Assembly (NCBI RefSeq): GCF_020662345.1
Contig: NZ_VMOA01000004.1
Coordinates: 1-64,000, forward strand
Direction: 5' to 3'
Length of the DNA: 64,000 bases
DNA from: Methylobacterium sp. W2
GTDB lineage: Bacteria; Pseudomonadota; Alphaproteobacteria; Rhizobiales; Beijerinckiaceae
Shown: positions 46,758 to 54,945 of the stretch, piece by piece
Position numbering within the stretch: the first letter of the stretch is position 1
How the letters are laid out: each line of letters starts with the position of its first letter
The notes under the pieces: model-generated
Database searches by the model: none
Told to the model about the DNA's origin: nothing
What the model saw: the letters and a program-made list of their open reading frames with translations, nothing else
Position numbers and translations under genes: made by a program

Positions 46758-47630
46758 TCAGGCCGCGATGTCGGAGGTGGTGAGCGTTGCGGCGACGGGC
46801 TCTGCGGCGCGAGGCTCCGCTGCCCCGCTCTCCCATCGGCCCGTTACGGAAGCCTGCATCGCCCTGCGCACCGAGGCTTCGGCCATGGCGGTGGCGCGCT
46901 TGCGGTCGGTGCCGGCCTCGAAAGCGATGGGATCACCCCAGACCACGTGCACGTCGATCGGCCCCTCCCGGAGGAAGACCGCGAGATGCGGCGCGAGCTC
47001 CATGTCGCCGTACCAGGCAATGCCCGGCCGCTCGGACCGGACCACGGGCAGGCCGTTGCGGCGCGGATAGGTGAGGGCCAGGGGCTGGAGCCGCACCCTG
47101 TCGCGGGTGCCACCCTCGGCATCGATAGCGGCACGGGCCGCCCCCACGAGGGAGGAGCGGAACGGCAGCAGCCGTGTTCCGTCCCCCGTCGTGCCTTCGG
47201 CGAAGAGGACGATGAGGTCGCCGTCGGTCAACCGACTCGCCACCGTGGCGTTGACACTGGCGGTGGCGGCACGGCGCGCCCGGTCGATGAAGACGGTGCG
47301 CTGAAGCCGGGCCAGGGTTCCCACCACGGGCCAGCCGGAAATCTCCGATTTCGCCACGAAGGACAGCGGCCGCAGGGATCCGAGCACGACGATATCGAGC
47401 CACGAGATGTGGTTGGACAGGACGAGGGCCGGCTCTCCCAAGGCGGGGGGTGTACCGCTCTGGGTCACCCTCACCGAGAAGAGAGCCAGGAACACTCGGT
47501 GGAAATAGGTCGGCGTATGGGCGGCAATGCGCCCCCGCCCGAATCTCAGGCTGAGGAGATGCGGACCGACCAGCACCCCGAAGGAGAGGACGCAGATCAG
47601 GAGCCGGAAGACGGTGCCGAGACGTGTCAT
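46758..47630 (-). CDS. plsC: Lysophospholipid acyltransferase family protein (PlsC-like)
   Basis: A 290-residue 1-acyl-glycerol-3-phosphate acyltransferase-type enzyme. One N-terminal helix is followed by the catalytic H-x4-D in VLSNHISWLDIVVLG, the acceptor-site VFIDRARRAATASVN region and the F-x-E-G motif VLFAEGTTGDGTRLLPF. It may acylate lysophosphatidic acid or ornithine lipid precursors (OlsA-like); sequence alone does not decide. In relatives a fur/mur gene is often found between rimI and this gene; none is here. Confidence 0.85.
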   Translation of the reverse strand: MTRLGTVFRLLICVLSFGVLVGPHLLSLRFGRGRIAAHTPTYFHRVFLALFSVRVTQSGTPPALGEPALVLSNHISWLDIVVLGSLRPLSFVAKSEISGWPVVGTLARLQRTVFIDRARRAATASVNATVASRLTDGDLIVLFAEGTTGDGTRLLPFRSSLVGAARAAIDAEGGTRDRVRLQPLALTYPRRNGLPVVRSERPGIAWYGDMELAPHLAVFLREGPIDVHVVWGDPIAFEAGTDRKRATAMAEASVRRAMQASVTGRWESGAAEPRAAEPVAATLTTSDIAA

Positions 47631-47657
47631 CGTCCGCCGCCGGTCACGAATCGCGGC

Positions 47658-48179
47658 TCACGACAGGGAGGCCGTCATGGTGAAGGCGGTGGCGCGGCTG
47701 CCATCCGGGCGGGCATAATACCCGGTCCGCTCGCCGACCTGCTTGAACCCGTGCCGGGCATAGAGCTTCAGGGCGGCGGCGTTGCCCTCGTCGACTTCGA
47801 GATGGACGTTGCGCACCCCGCTCAGCGCGAGATGTCCGAGATGCTCGCGTACGAGCTTGTGGCTCAGGCCGCCACCACGCACGGCAGGCGCCAGGACGAC
47901 GGTGAGAATCTCGGCCTCGTCGGCGACGCGGCGCGAGAGGATAAAGCCCTGGATCGCACCGGCGCGCCACAAGGCGTGGGCCTCGGTGGAGCGCTCGCAC
48001 AGCATCCGCTCGAATTCATGGGAGTCCCACGGCCGCGCGAAGGCGGTGGCATGGAGGCGGGCGAGAGCGGCGGCGGCGGAGGAATCGCGCAGGGGCGCGA
48101 CATAGGGCTCGCCGCCCCAGGCGTCCCACCAGGCCAGCCACCAATCGAGAGCCCAGAGCGGAGAGACGGGACGAATCAT
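47658..48179 (-). CDS. rimI: Ribosomal protein S18 alanine N-acetyltransferase
   Basis: A 173-residue GNAT-fold acetyltransferase. The CoA-binding motif A appears as LTVVLAPAVRGGGLSHKLVREH and motif B as VHLEVDEGNAAALKLYARHGFKQVGERTGYY. Its ATG overlaps the tsaB stop by four bases, and the tsaB-rimI pair is a well-conserved arrangement supporting RimI over other GNATs. An unusual N-terminal extension of about 25 residues (Trp-rich, SPLWALDWWLAWWDAWGG) precedes the domain. Confidence 0.87.
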   Translation of the reverse strand: MIRPVSPLWALDWWLAWWDAWGGEPYVAPLRDSSAAAALARLHATAFARPWDSHEFERMLCERSTEAHALWRAGAIQGFILSRRVADEAEILTVVLAPAVRGGGLSHKLVREHLGHLALSGVRNVHLEVDEGNAAALKLYARHGFKQVGERTGYYARPDGSRATAFTMTASLS

Positions 48180-48862
48180 CGACGGGCCAGCCTCGCGTGA
48201 TCCTGGGGAGTGGCGTCCGGTCCGCGCAGATAGAGGGGGCGCGCCAGGGCTTGAGCGGGGTCGGCCAGCATGCCGAGGGAGGCGATCCAGGCGATCTGCG
48301 GCGGCCCGGCATCGCTGACCGTCACGGCGATGCCGCGGGATCTGAGCAGGCTCGCCAAAGCGGGCGCTCCGGACCCGACGAGGGTGACGGTGTCGCGGCC
48401 AACGTGATCGGCCGCTTCCTCCAGGCGCAGCAAGCTCGGAGGTACGACGATGCCTTCGGCCATGTTCATGGCCTGAAAATACACCGAGCCGTGCCGGGCA
48501 TCGATCGCGGCTGCGATCAGGCCCTGGCCGTTCGTGGCGAGGAGCGGCGCCAGGAGCGCGGACAGGGTAGTGACGCCGACGACGGAGATCTGTGACGCGA
48601 GGCCAACGGCCCGGGCGGCCGACAGGCCGACGCGCAGACCGGTATAGCTCCCGGGACCGACGGTGACGGCGACCCGGTCGAGGCTCTCGAACCCGCCCTC
48701 CACCCGCGCCATCACGCGTTCGAGCATGGGAAGCAGCGCTTCGGCATGGCCACGGGCCAGCGTCATGGATTCTTCGGCGAGGAGATCGTCGGAGAGATCC
48801 GTCGCGATGCAGACGGAGCAGGCGTCGAGCGCCGTGTCGATAGCCAGGATACGCAACGTCAC
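48176..48862 (-). CDS. tsaB: tRNA threonylcarbamoyladenosine synthesis protein TsaB
   Basis: A 228-residue ASKHA-fold partner of TsaD in t6A37 synthesis. The start LRILAIDTALDACSVCI and the conserved GPGSYTGLRVGLSAARAVGLA are diagnostic. TsaD, TsaC and TsaE are not in this window. It overlaps rimI. Upstream, a terminator separates it from the nifU-like gene. Confidence 0.92.
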   Translation of the reverse strand: MTLRILAIDTALDACSVCIATDLSDDLLAEESMTLARGHAEALLPMLERVMARVEGGFESLDRVAVTVGPGSYTGLRVGLSAARAVGLASQISVVGVTTLSALLAPLLATNGQGLIAAAIDARHGSVYFQAMNMAEGIVVPPSLLRLEEAADHVGRDTVTLVGSGAPALASLLRSRGIAVTVSDAGPPQIAWIASLGMLADPAQALARPLYLRGPDATPQDHARLARR

Positions 48863-48903
48863 TCCAGATCGGGATGCCCGTCGGGCGCGCGAGTTTACGA
48901 CGG

Positions 48904-48932
48904 AAAAAGCCGCCCCGTCAGTGCGGGGCGGC
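48904..48932 (-). terminator. Intrinsic terminator of the NifU-like gene
   Basis: GCCGCCCCG (48909-48917) pairs with CGGGGCGGC (48924-48932); on the minus strand the stem is followed by a T-run (the AAAAA at 48904-48908). Ends the nifU-like transcript before tsaB. Confidence 0.88.
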
Positions 48933-48979
48933 CTCGAAAGAGACGAAGGACGCAGGGTGTTGCGCGCTTGCGACGGCGG

Positions 48980-49546
48980 TCAGACCGCCTGGACCTCACG
49001 CACCTCGGGGAGGAAGTGCTTGAACAGGTTCTGCACCCCGTGCCGGAGGGTGGCCGTAGAGGACGGGCAGCCGGAACAGGCCCCCTTCATTTCGAGGTAA
49101 ACCACGCCCTCCTTGAAGCCGCGGAACGTGATGTCGCCGCCATCGCTGGCCACGGCCGGACGCACGCGGGTCTCGAGGAGATCCTTGATGGTAACGACGG
49201 TGTCGTGGTCCGCCTCGTCGTAGAACTCTTCCGCATCGTCGCCGCCGAGGACGACGCCTTCGGCCAGGACCGGGGCGCCCGACTGGAAATGCTCCATGAT
49301 CGCACCGAGGATCGCGGGCTTCACCTGCGGCCAGCCATGCTCGTTCTCGATCTTCGTGACCGAGATGAAGTCGTGGCCGAAATACACGCCCGCGACGCCG
49401 GGCACGTCGAACAGGCGCTGCGCCAGGGGAGAGCGCGCGGCGGCGTTGGCATCGCGCGCCTCGAAGGTCGATTCGGGCAGGACCACGCGGCCGGGCAGGA
49501 ACTTCAGGGTGGCGGGGTTCGGGGTGGCTTCGGTCTGGATGAACAT
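48980..49546 (-). CDS. NifU-like iron-sulfur scaffold protein (NFU1 type)
   Basis: A 188-residue two-domain protein. The N-terminal NFU domain starts IQTEATPNPATLKFLPGRVV; the C-terminal NifU domain has VRPAVASDGGDITFRGF and the cluster-binding C-S-G-C-P in GACSGCPSSTATLRHGVQ. It should carry a [4Fe-4S] cluster to target apoproteins; MiaB, encoded nearby, is a plausible client but this is inference. ATG 49546 gives the family start; an extension to 49582 is rejected. Confidence 0.92.
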   Translation of the reverse strand: MFIQTEATPNPATLKFLPGRVVLPESTFEARDANAAARSPLAQRLFDVPGVAGVYFGHDFISVTKIENEHGWPQVKPAILGAIMEHFQSGAPVLAEGVVLGGDDAEEFYDEADHDTVVTIKDLLETRVRPAVASDGGDITFRGFKEGVVYLEMKGACSGCPSSTATLRHGVQNLFKHFLPEVREVQAV

Positions 49547-49824
49547 GGCTTTGATGTATCCTCGTCCGCTGCGCCGGTTCAAGGCCGGCCGGGAAGGGCG
49601 GCGGGAATGGCCCGCGCCTCCGTATTCATGTGGACCGCGCGCGGAGTTTTCTCAACCTGCGTGCGCCCGGAGGCAAGCCCGACGACATGCTTTGGCTGCG
49701 TGGGGATGTCGACAAGCGTCGATGCTTCCTGTATGGCCCGCGGCAACTCAAAACAGGATGCCGAAATCCTGACGCACGCATTCCCCTCCTGGGATCGCGG
49801 GCGCGCACCGGCAGGAACTTGACC

Positions 49825-50280
49825 ATGAACATCATCCAGCAGCTCGAGCAGGAGCAGATCGCTGCGCTCGGCAAGACCATTCCCGACTTCCAGCCCGGCG
49901 ACACGGTGACCGTGAACGTCAAGGTGAAGGAAGGCGAGCGTACCCGCGTGCAGGCCTATGAAGGCGTGTGCATCGCGCGCTCCGGTGGCGGCCTCAACGA
50001 GAGCTTCACCGTCCGCAAGATTTCCTACGGCGAGGGCGTCGAGCGCGTCTTCCCGGTCTACTCGCCGATGATCGATTCGATCGCCGTCGTGCGTCGCGGC
50101 AAGGTCCGTCGCGCCAAGCTGTACTACTTGCGCGACCGTCGCGGTAAGTCGGCCCGTATCGTCGAGCGCGCCGACCGCCCCGCCGAGAAGGCCGCCAAGG
50201 CCGATGCCTCGAAGGCCAACAAGGACGCCCGCAAGGCCGAGAAGGCCGCAAAGTCCGCTGCCAAGACCGCTGCAGAGTGA
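49825..50280 (+). CDS. rplS: 50S ribosomal protein L19
   Basis: L19, at the 30S-50S interface. 151 residues: [28 protein letters not shown], the core [42 protein letters not shown] and [23 protein letters not shown] are standard. The C-terminal 35 residues form an Ala/Lys-rich tail longer than in E. coli. rpsP, rimM and trmD, the usual upstream partners, are not adjacent. A strong terminator follows. Confidence 0.97.
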   Translation: MNIIQQLEQEQIAALGKTIPDFQPGDTVTVNVKVKEGERTRVQAYEGVCIARSGGGLNESFTVRKISYGEGVERVFPVYSPMIDSIAVVRRGKVRRAKLYYLRDRRGKSARIVERADRPAEKAAKADASKANKDARKAEKAAKSAAKTAAE

Positions 50281-50325
50281 CTGCTGCCGAGTAAGCTGTC
50301 CGGCACGACTCTTTAGAATTACGAG

Positions 50326-50351
50326 AGGCCGGGCATTGCCCGGCCTTTTTC
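50326..50351 (+). terminator. Intrinsic terminator of rplS
   Basis: AGGCCGGGC (50326-50334), loop ATT, GCCCGGCCT (50338-50346), then TTTT. Classic rho-independent terminator. Confidence 0.92.
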
Positions 50352-50360
50352 GTTGGCGGA

Positions 50361-50381
50361 TAGACGCCGCATCGGCGTCTA
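50361..50381 (-). terminator. 9-bp perfect palindrome, possible terminator of the small secreted protein gene
   Basis: TAGACGCCG (50361-50369), loop CAT, CGGCGTCTA (50373-50381). On the minus strand it lies about 80 bases past the small gene at 50460-50714; no immediate T-run. Confidence 0.4.
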
Positions 50382-50418
50382 TCCCAAAGCACGCTTGCAT
50401 CCCAAAGCAGGCTTGCAT
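50381..50418. repeat. 18-base tandem repeat, two copies
   Basis: ATCCCAAAGCACGCTTGC (50381-50398) is repeated as ATCCCAAAGCAGGCTTGC (50399-50416) with one difference, then decays. Intergenic, directly after the palindrome at 50361. Confidence 0.7.
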
Positions 50419-50459
50419 GCCGAGACATGCTCGACCCGCCCCATCGTTGGTCGCAAAAT

Positions 50460-50714
50460 CTACGAGGACGGATTGGCCGGCACGAGAATCATTTCCATCC
50501 GCCCGCCACGGGGGAAGGGGATCATTTTCATCTCCTGCTGCGGCGCGGGGCTCAACATCCGCGACGGGTCATAGCGCTGGTCGATCGCATGAGTGGCGTC
50601 GATATCCTGATGCCGCTGTTGAACGCCGGGCTTTCCCGACGTCTGTGCCACCGCCGCCGAGGAGGCTGTCGCGAGAACGAGCACGGCCGCTAGTGCTATA
50701 TTTTTGTACAACAT
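50460..50714 (-). CDS. Small secreted protein of unknown function
   Basis: An 84-residue protein with a clear Sec signal: MLYKNIALAAVLVLATASSAAVA, cleavage likely before QTSGKP. The mature part of about 60 residues is polar, with DATHAIDQRYDPSRMLSP and an unusual Met-rich end (EMKMIPFPRGGRMEMILV). AAGGA 5-6 bases before the ATG and the classical signal support a real gene. No family recognised. Located alone, with its promoter in the AT-rich spacer at 50715-51214. Confidence 0.65.
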   Translation of the reverse strand: MLYKNIALAAVLVLATASSAAVAQTSGKPGVQQRHQDIDATHAIDQRYDPSRMLSPAPQQEMKMIPFPRGGRMEMILVPANPSS

Positions 50715-51214
50715 GATTTTCCTTAGTGCATGTTTCAGCTACATAAGGATCAACGGGTGGCCAACAATGCCTAATCCTAAGTCAATCAGCCTAGTCTATG
50801 AACAGGGTGCGGTGTCACACGGGCCAAGAGGACATGCCCGACATTGCGTTCGGAGGGGTGGATTAACCGCCCGATGCGATCCGAACGCAACCCTTTTGGA
50901 GCAAAACGAAGCAGACCGTCGGTAAAATATTAGTACATAGCCTGACAAATCGAAATTCTACTTCGGGTATCGACCACGACAAGTATCAATAAAGATCGGC
51001 ATCATCTTACAAATACGAACATGCCGCTTGTGTCCGAGCGATGAGAGGACGTCTTCGTAAACATCCGCTCGAGCTGGAGCCCCTCCCCGTCATAGCCTGA
51101 GGCGGCGATCGGCGCCGTCTCGGAGGTGGGGTCGGCTTCATCAGTGCCCCGTAACGGGCGCATCGAAGGTCGGGGCTGCCGATCGAACGAGGACGCCCGG
51201 CCCCCTTCACACCC
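50715..51214. other. 500-base gene-free spacer, partly AT-rich
   Basis: No convincing gene on either strand. Roughly 50690-50770 and 50920-51020 are AT-rich relative to the genome. A nested inverted repeat is at 50844-50890. The part from 51040 to 51214 has normal GC content and no recognisable feature. The promoter of the small secreted protein gene must lie at its left end. Confidence 0.6.
50844..50890 (+). other. Nested inverted repeat, possible structured RNA or terminator
   Basis: TTGCGTTCGGA (50844-50854) is perfectly complementary to TCCGAACGCAA (50880-50890). Inside, GGGTGG (50856-50861) can pair with CCGCCC (50867-50872) around ATTAA, with one G-U pair. CCCTTTT follows on the plus strand. 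No gene ends here, so this is unexplained. Confidence 0.5.
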
Positions 51215-52405
51215 CTATCCCCTCCGCAGGGCTTCAAGCACCTTGCCGCCCGGCCGCCCGGTCTGAGGCATGCCGAGCTTGCGCTCGATGGCCTTGATCG
51301 CGTCGCGGGTCTTGGCGCCGACCTTGCCGTCCGGCTCGCCGACATCATAGCCCTGAGCCGCCAGTCGGGTCTGAAGGTCACGGCGCTCGACGCGCGACAG
51401 GGGCGGATCGTCTGTCGGCCATTCCGCCTGGACGCCTGAGCGGCCGCGCAGGCGGTCGGACAGCACCGCGATAGCGAGACCATAGGATTCGGCGGCGTTG
51501 TAGGAATAGAGCGCGTCGAAATTCCGGGTCACCAGGAAGGCCGGACCGTTGATGCCGGCCGGGAGCAGGATGCCGGCAGGGCCGTCGCCGGAGAGCGGAC
51601 GCCCATCGATCCGGGTGACGCCCATGGAGGCCCAATGCGCCACGGCGTGCTTGTTCTTGCGGCCGGCGGCCCCGGCATTGAAGCCCTTCGGCACCCGAAC
51701 CTCGTAGCCCCAGGGCTGGCCGTTCGACCATTTGGCCACGCGCAGGAAGTTGGCGGTGGAGGCCACCGCGTCGGGCACCGAATCCACGAGATCGCGGCGC
51801 CCGTCGCCATCGCCGTCGACAGCGAGGCGCTGGTAGGTGGTGGGCATGAACTGGGTCTGACCGAAGGCGCCGGCCCATGATCCCGTGAGGCGGGACGGAT
51901 CGATATCGCCGCGCTCGATGATCTTCAGGGTCGCCATCATCTCACCCTTGAAGAAACCGGCGCGGCGGTGGTTCGAGCAGATCAGGGTGGCGAAGGACTG
52001 CACCAGCGGCATCTTGCCGAGATTCTTGCCGAAATTCGATTCCACACCCCAGACGGCGGCGATGGTGTAGCGGTCGACGCCGTAACGCGCCTCGGCATTG
52101 GCGAGGGCCTGGGCGTGCTGCTTCATCGCCGCCTTGCCGTCATCCACGCGCTCCTCGTCGACGAGGGCGGCCATGTAGTCCCAGATCGGCGTCTTAAACT
52201 CGGGCTGCGCCTGGGACAGTTCGATGACCTTGTCGTCGAAGGCGATGCCGTCGGTCGCCGCGCGGAAGGTCTGGGCCGAGATCCCCTGCGAGGCCGCCTC
52301 GGCCTGAAGCGAGGCGAGGCAGGAGCGGAAATCGGCCTTGGCCGGAACGGACGCTACCGCACTCGCAAGGCAGAGGAGGGCGGTCAGCTTCGCGCGCGAC
52401 GTCAT
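51215..52405 (-). CDS. Lytic murein transglycosylase, MltB type, with peptidoglycan-binding domain
   Basis: A 396-residue periplasmic enzyme that cleaves the MurNAc-GlcNAc bond forming 1,6-anhydro ends. A Sec signal (LTALLCLASAVASVPAKA) is followed by the family 103 transglycosylase domain with the catalytic Glu in AAVWGVESNFGKNLG, GAFGQTQFMPTTYQRLAVDGDGDGRRDL in pieces, and a C-terminal PG_binding_1 domain (DLQTRLAAQGYDVGEPDGKVGAKTRDAIKAIE). No lipobox, so soluble rather than lipid-anchored. ATG 52405 has GGGAG 7 bases upstream; longer frames run through the leuD region and are rejected. Confidence 0.92.
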   Translation of the reverse strand: MTSRAKLTALLCLASAVASVPAKADFRSCLASLQAEAASQGISAQTFRAATDGIAFDDKVIELSQAQPEFKTPIWDYMAALVDEERVDDGKAAMKQHAQALANAEARYGVDRYTIAAVWGVESNFGKNLGKMPLVQSFATLICSNHRRAGFFKGEMMATLKIIERGDIDPSRLTGSWAGAFGQTQFMPTTYQRLAVDGDGDGRRDLVDSVPDAVASTANFLRVAKWSNGQPWGYEVRVPKGFNAGAAGRKNKHAVAHWASMGVTRIDGRPLSGDGPAGILLPAGINGPAFLVTRNFDALYSYNAAESYGLAIAVLSDRLRGRSGVQAEWPTDDPPLSRVERRDLQTRLAAQGYDVGEPDGKVGAKTRDAIKAIERKLGMPQTGRPGGKVLEALRRG

Positions 52406-52485
52406 GGGCGGTCTCCCGGCGGGTTTCGGCGTTTCCCCACCTTTAAGCCGCGCGCATGGTAAACGAACCGTGATGATGTCGGCCC

Positions 52486-53088
52486 TCAGGCAAATCCGCG
52501 CGCGGCGAGCTTCTCCTCGTAGGCGTCGATCTTGGGCGCGCGCATGAGGGTCAGGCCGATCTCGTCGAGCCCGTTGAGCAGGCTTTCCTTGCGCCCGGCA
52601 TCGATGTCGAAATGCAGGGTGCCGCCATCCGGCCCCTTGATGGTCTGGCTCTCCAGATCGATCGTCAGGGTGGCGTTGGCGCCGCGCTCGGCATCGTCGA
52701 ACAGCTTCTCCAGATCTTCCGGAGAGACGATGATGGCGAGGATGCCGTTCTTGGCGCAGTTGTTGAAAAAGATGTCGGCGAAGCTCGTGGAGATGATGCA
52801 GCGGATACCGAAATCGGCGAGCGCCCACGGCGCGTGCTCGCGCGAGGAGCCACAGCCGAAATTGTCGCCGGCCACCAGCACCTTGGCGTTGCGATAGGCC
52901 GACTGGTTGAGGACGAAATCCGGGTTCTCGGTACCGTCATCGTTGTAGCGCATTTCGGAGAATAGGCCCTTGCCGAGGCCGGTGCGCTTGATCGTCTTGA
53001 GATACTGCTTCGGGATGATCCGGTCGGTATCGACGTTGGTGATGCGCATTGGCGCCGCAACGCCGGTGAGGGTGGTGAACTTTTCCAT
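52486..53088 (-). CDS. leuD: 3-isopropylmalate dehydratase small subunit
   Basis: LeuD, the swivel subunit that with LeuC isomerises isopropylmalate in leucine synthesis. 200 residues: [33 protein letters not shown], the conserved [17 protein letters not shown] and [27 protein letters not shown] 53088 gives the family start; an open extension to 53166 is not used. leuC and leuB are not in the window, although leuC lies between rplS and leuD in many relatives. Confidence 0.95.
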   Translation of the reverse strand: MEKFTTLTGVAAPMRITNVDTDRIIPKQYLKTIKRTGLGKGLFSEMRYNDDGTENPDFVLNQSAYRNAKVLVAGDNFGCGSSREHAPWALADFGIRCIISTSFADIFFNNCAKNGILAIIVSPEDLEKLFDDAERGANATLTIDLESQTIKGPDGGTLHFDIDAGRKESLLNGLDEIGLTLMRAPKIDAYEEKLAARGFA

Positions 53089-53280
53089 GATGCTTCGCCG
53101 TTCGTGAACTGGCCCGTCGCCCGCGCGTATCCGCTTCTCCGGAGAGGCGGGGCGATTACCGGACAATGCTATGTCCGCACCTTACCAGTCGCATCGGCAT
53201 GCCGAAAGCAGGTGATGCCATCTCGTAGCCGTCACGCAACTTAGCTATGCTTGTCGTCAACGGACAACCGGGATGACGCG

Positions 53281-53451
53281 ATGAACGAGACCGCCAACCA
53301 GTTCAAGAAGGCGCCCAAGCGCAAAAAGGAAAAGGCCCGGAGCGTGTCCGTGTCACCGGAAATGCGCCAGGCCTATGCCGATCTGATCAAGGAGCGCGAA
53401 GAGCGCGAGGCCTATGCCCAGCACCTGCCCGCCGAGGGCGGCAAGCGCTGA
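53281..53451 (+). CDS. Small basic protein of unknown function
   Basis: A 56-residue, highly charged protein: Lys/Arg-rich first half (NQFKKAPKRKKEKARSVSVSPEM) and a Glu/Arg helix (YADLIKEREEREAYAQHLPAE). No signal or membrane segment. The ATG at 53281 follows CGGGATGACGCG, a weak ribosome binding region. It lies convergent to ccr, in the leuD-ccr gap. The composition could suit a nucleic-acid-associated protein, but that is a guess. Confidence 0.5.
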   Translation: MNETANQFKKAPKRKKEKARSVSVSPEMRQAYADLIKEREEREAYAQHLPAEGGKR

Positions 53452-53466
53452 GCACGGTCCTCGGCC

Positions 53467-54750
53467 TCAGCGCTTCAGGGGACCGGCTTCGATCACGTCT
53501 TCCAGCGTGCGGAGCCCGGCGCGGGGGGCGTTGACGAGGCAGGCCATGTTGCCGGGCGGGTGCTGGTTCTTCCACATCTTGGTGTGCGCCTGGGGGATCT
53601 TGTCCCACGGGAACACCTCGCTCATGCACGGGTCGATGCGCTGGTCGAGCACGAACTGGTTCGCGGCCGAGGCCTGCTTCAGGTGGGCGAAGTGCGAGCC
53701 CTGGATGCGTTTCTGACGCATCCAGACGTAGCGGGCATCGAAGGTGATGTTGAAACCGGTGGTGCCAGCGCAGAACACCACCATGCCGCCGCGCTTCACC
53801 ACCAGCGCCGAGACCGGGAAGGTCGCCTCGCCGGGATGCTCGAAGACGATGTCGACGTCGTTGCCCTTGCCGGTGATGTCCCAGATCGCCTTGCCGAACT
53901 TGCGCGCTTCCTTGGTCCAGGCGTGAAATTCCGGTGAGTTCACCTTCGGCAGCTGGCCCCAGCAATCGAAGTCCTTACGGTTGATGACGCCCTTGGCACC
54001 GAGGCTCATCACGTAGTCGCGCTTCGACTCGTCCGAGATCACCGCGATGGCGTTCGCACCGGAGGCCGCGCAAAGCTGGACGCCGAACACGCCGAGACCA
54101 CCCGAGGCACCCCAGATCAGCACGTTCTGGCCAGGCTTCACCGTGTGGGGAGCGTGGCCGAACAGCATGCGGTAGGCGGTGGCGAGGGTCAGCGTGTAGC
54201 AGGCGCCTTCCTCCCAGGTCAGGTGCTGCGGCCGCTTCATCAGCTGGCGCGACTGCACCCGGCAGAATTGCGCGAACGAGCCGTCCGGAGTCTCGTAGCC
54301 CCAGATCCGCTGCGAGGGCGAGAACATCGGATCGCCGCCGTTGCACTCCTCGTCGTCGCCGTCGTCGCGGTTACAATGGACGATGACCTCGTCGCCGACC
54401 TTCCAGCGCTTCACCTTGGCACCCACGGCCCAGACGATGCCCGAGGCATCCGAGCCGGCGATGTGGTAGTCGGCCTTGTGCACGTCGAAGGGGGAGATCG
54501 GCTCGCCCAGGCCGGCCCACACGCCGTTGTAGTTGATGCCGGCGGCCATGACGTAGACCAGCACTTCGTCGTCGCCGATCTCCCAGGTCGGCACCACCTC
54601 GACCTGCATCGAGTCCTCCGGCGGCCCGTGACGCTCGCGCCGGATCGTCCAGGCATACATCTTCGCCGGAACATGGCCGAGGGGCGGGATCTCGCCCAAC
54701 TCGTAGAGGTCCTTGCCCTCGGTCGTATTCAAGGCCGCACTCGCCGACAT
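53467..54750 (-). CDS. ccr: Crotonyl-CoA carboxylase/reductase
   Basis: Key enzyme of the ethylmalonyl-CoA pathway: NADPH-dependent reductive carboxylation of crotonyl-CoA to (2S)-ethylmalonyl-CoA. About 427 residues of the MDR fold. Recognisable parts are LYELGEIPPLGHVPAKMYAW at the start, GINYNGVWAGLGEPIS, HIAGSDASGIVWAVG, the Rossmann motif LIWGASGGLGVFGVQLC, and GSHFAHLKQASAANQFV with the His of the CO2 site. ATG 54750 with GGGAGA 8 bases upstream is preferred to an extension to 54810. Divergent from ecm. Strong marker for a methylotroph or photoheterotroph lifestyle. Confidence 0.96.
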   Translation of the reverse strand: MSASAALNTTEGKDLYELGEIPPLGHVPAKMYAWTIRRERHGPPEDSMQVEVVPTWEIGDDEVLVYVMAAGINYNGVWAGLGEPISPFDVHKADYHIAGSDASGIVWAVGAKVKRWKVGDEVIVHCNRDDGDDEECNGGDPMFSPSQRIWGYETPDGSFAQFCRVQSRQLMKRPQHLTWEEGACYTLTLATAYRMLFGHAPHTVKPGQNVLIWGASGGLGVFGVQLCAASGANAIAVISDESKRDYVMSLGAKGVINRKDFDCWGQLPKVNSPEFHAWTKEARKFGKAIWDITGKGNDVDIVFEHPGEATFPVSALVVKRGGMVVFCAGTTGFNITFDARYVWMRQKRIQGSHFAHLKQASAANQFVLDQRIDPCMSEVFPWDKIPQAHTKMWKNQHPPGNMACLVNAPRAGLRTLEDVIEAGPLKR

Positions 54751-54781
54751 CTTGGCTCTCCCAATTCTTCTTCTGAGCGAC

Positions 54782-54810
54782 CCTATATCGACGAACCTGA
54801 ACTGCTCCAA
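54782..54810 (-). promoter_or_regulatory. Putative ccr promoter
   Basis: On the minus strand, TTGGAG (54810-54805) and TATAGG (54787-54782) are 17 bases apart, 31 bases before the ccr ATG. Moderate match to a housekeeping promoter. Confidence 0.35.
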
Positions 54811-54932
54811 GGCCCCCTAAATGGCCATGACCCGTCACCGTGCCCCTGCGCGGGAGCTGGCAGCCCAGCTGGTTTGTGTATTCATTATTAGATTACTTCG
54901 ATAACCTGTTCATTGCGGCATATTACGTATCA

Positions 54933-54945
54933 AAATCAATGATTT
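54933..54945. promoter_or_regulatory. Palindrome in the ccr-ecm control region
   Basis: AAATCA-A-TGATTT, a perfect 6+6 palindrome with one central base inside the AT-rich stretch, about 180 bases before ccr and 200 before ecm. Candidate operator; which regulator binds is unknown. Confidence 0.4.

Noticed and set aside
50381-50418. Possible CRISPR repeat
   Set aside because: Only two directly tandem 18-base units with no spacers and no cas genes; a simple tandem duplication.
50704-50925. Plus-strand frame of 73 codons in the AT-rich spacer
   Set aside because: It overlaps the start of the better-supported minus-strand secreted protein gene, crosses the nested inverted repeat, and has no ribosome binding site or recognisable feature.
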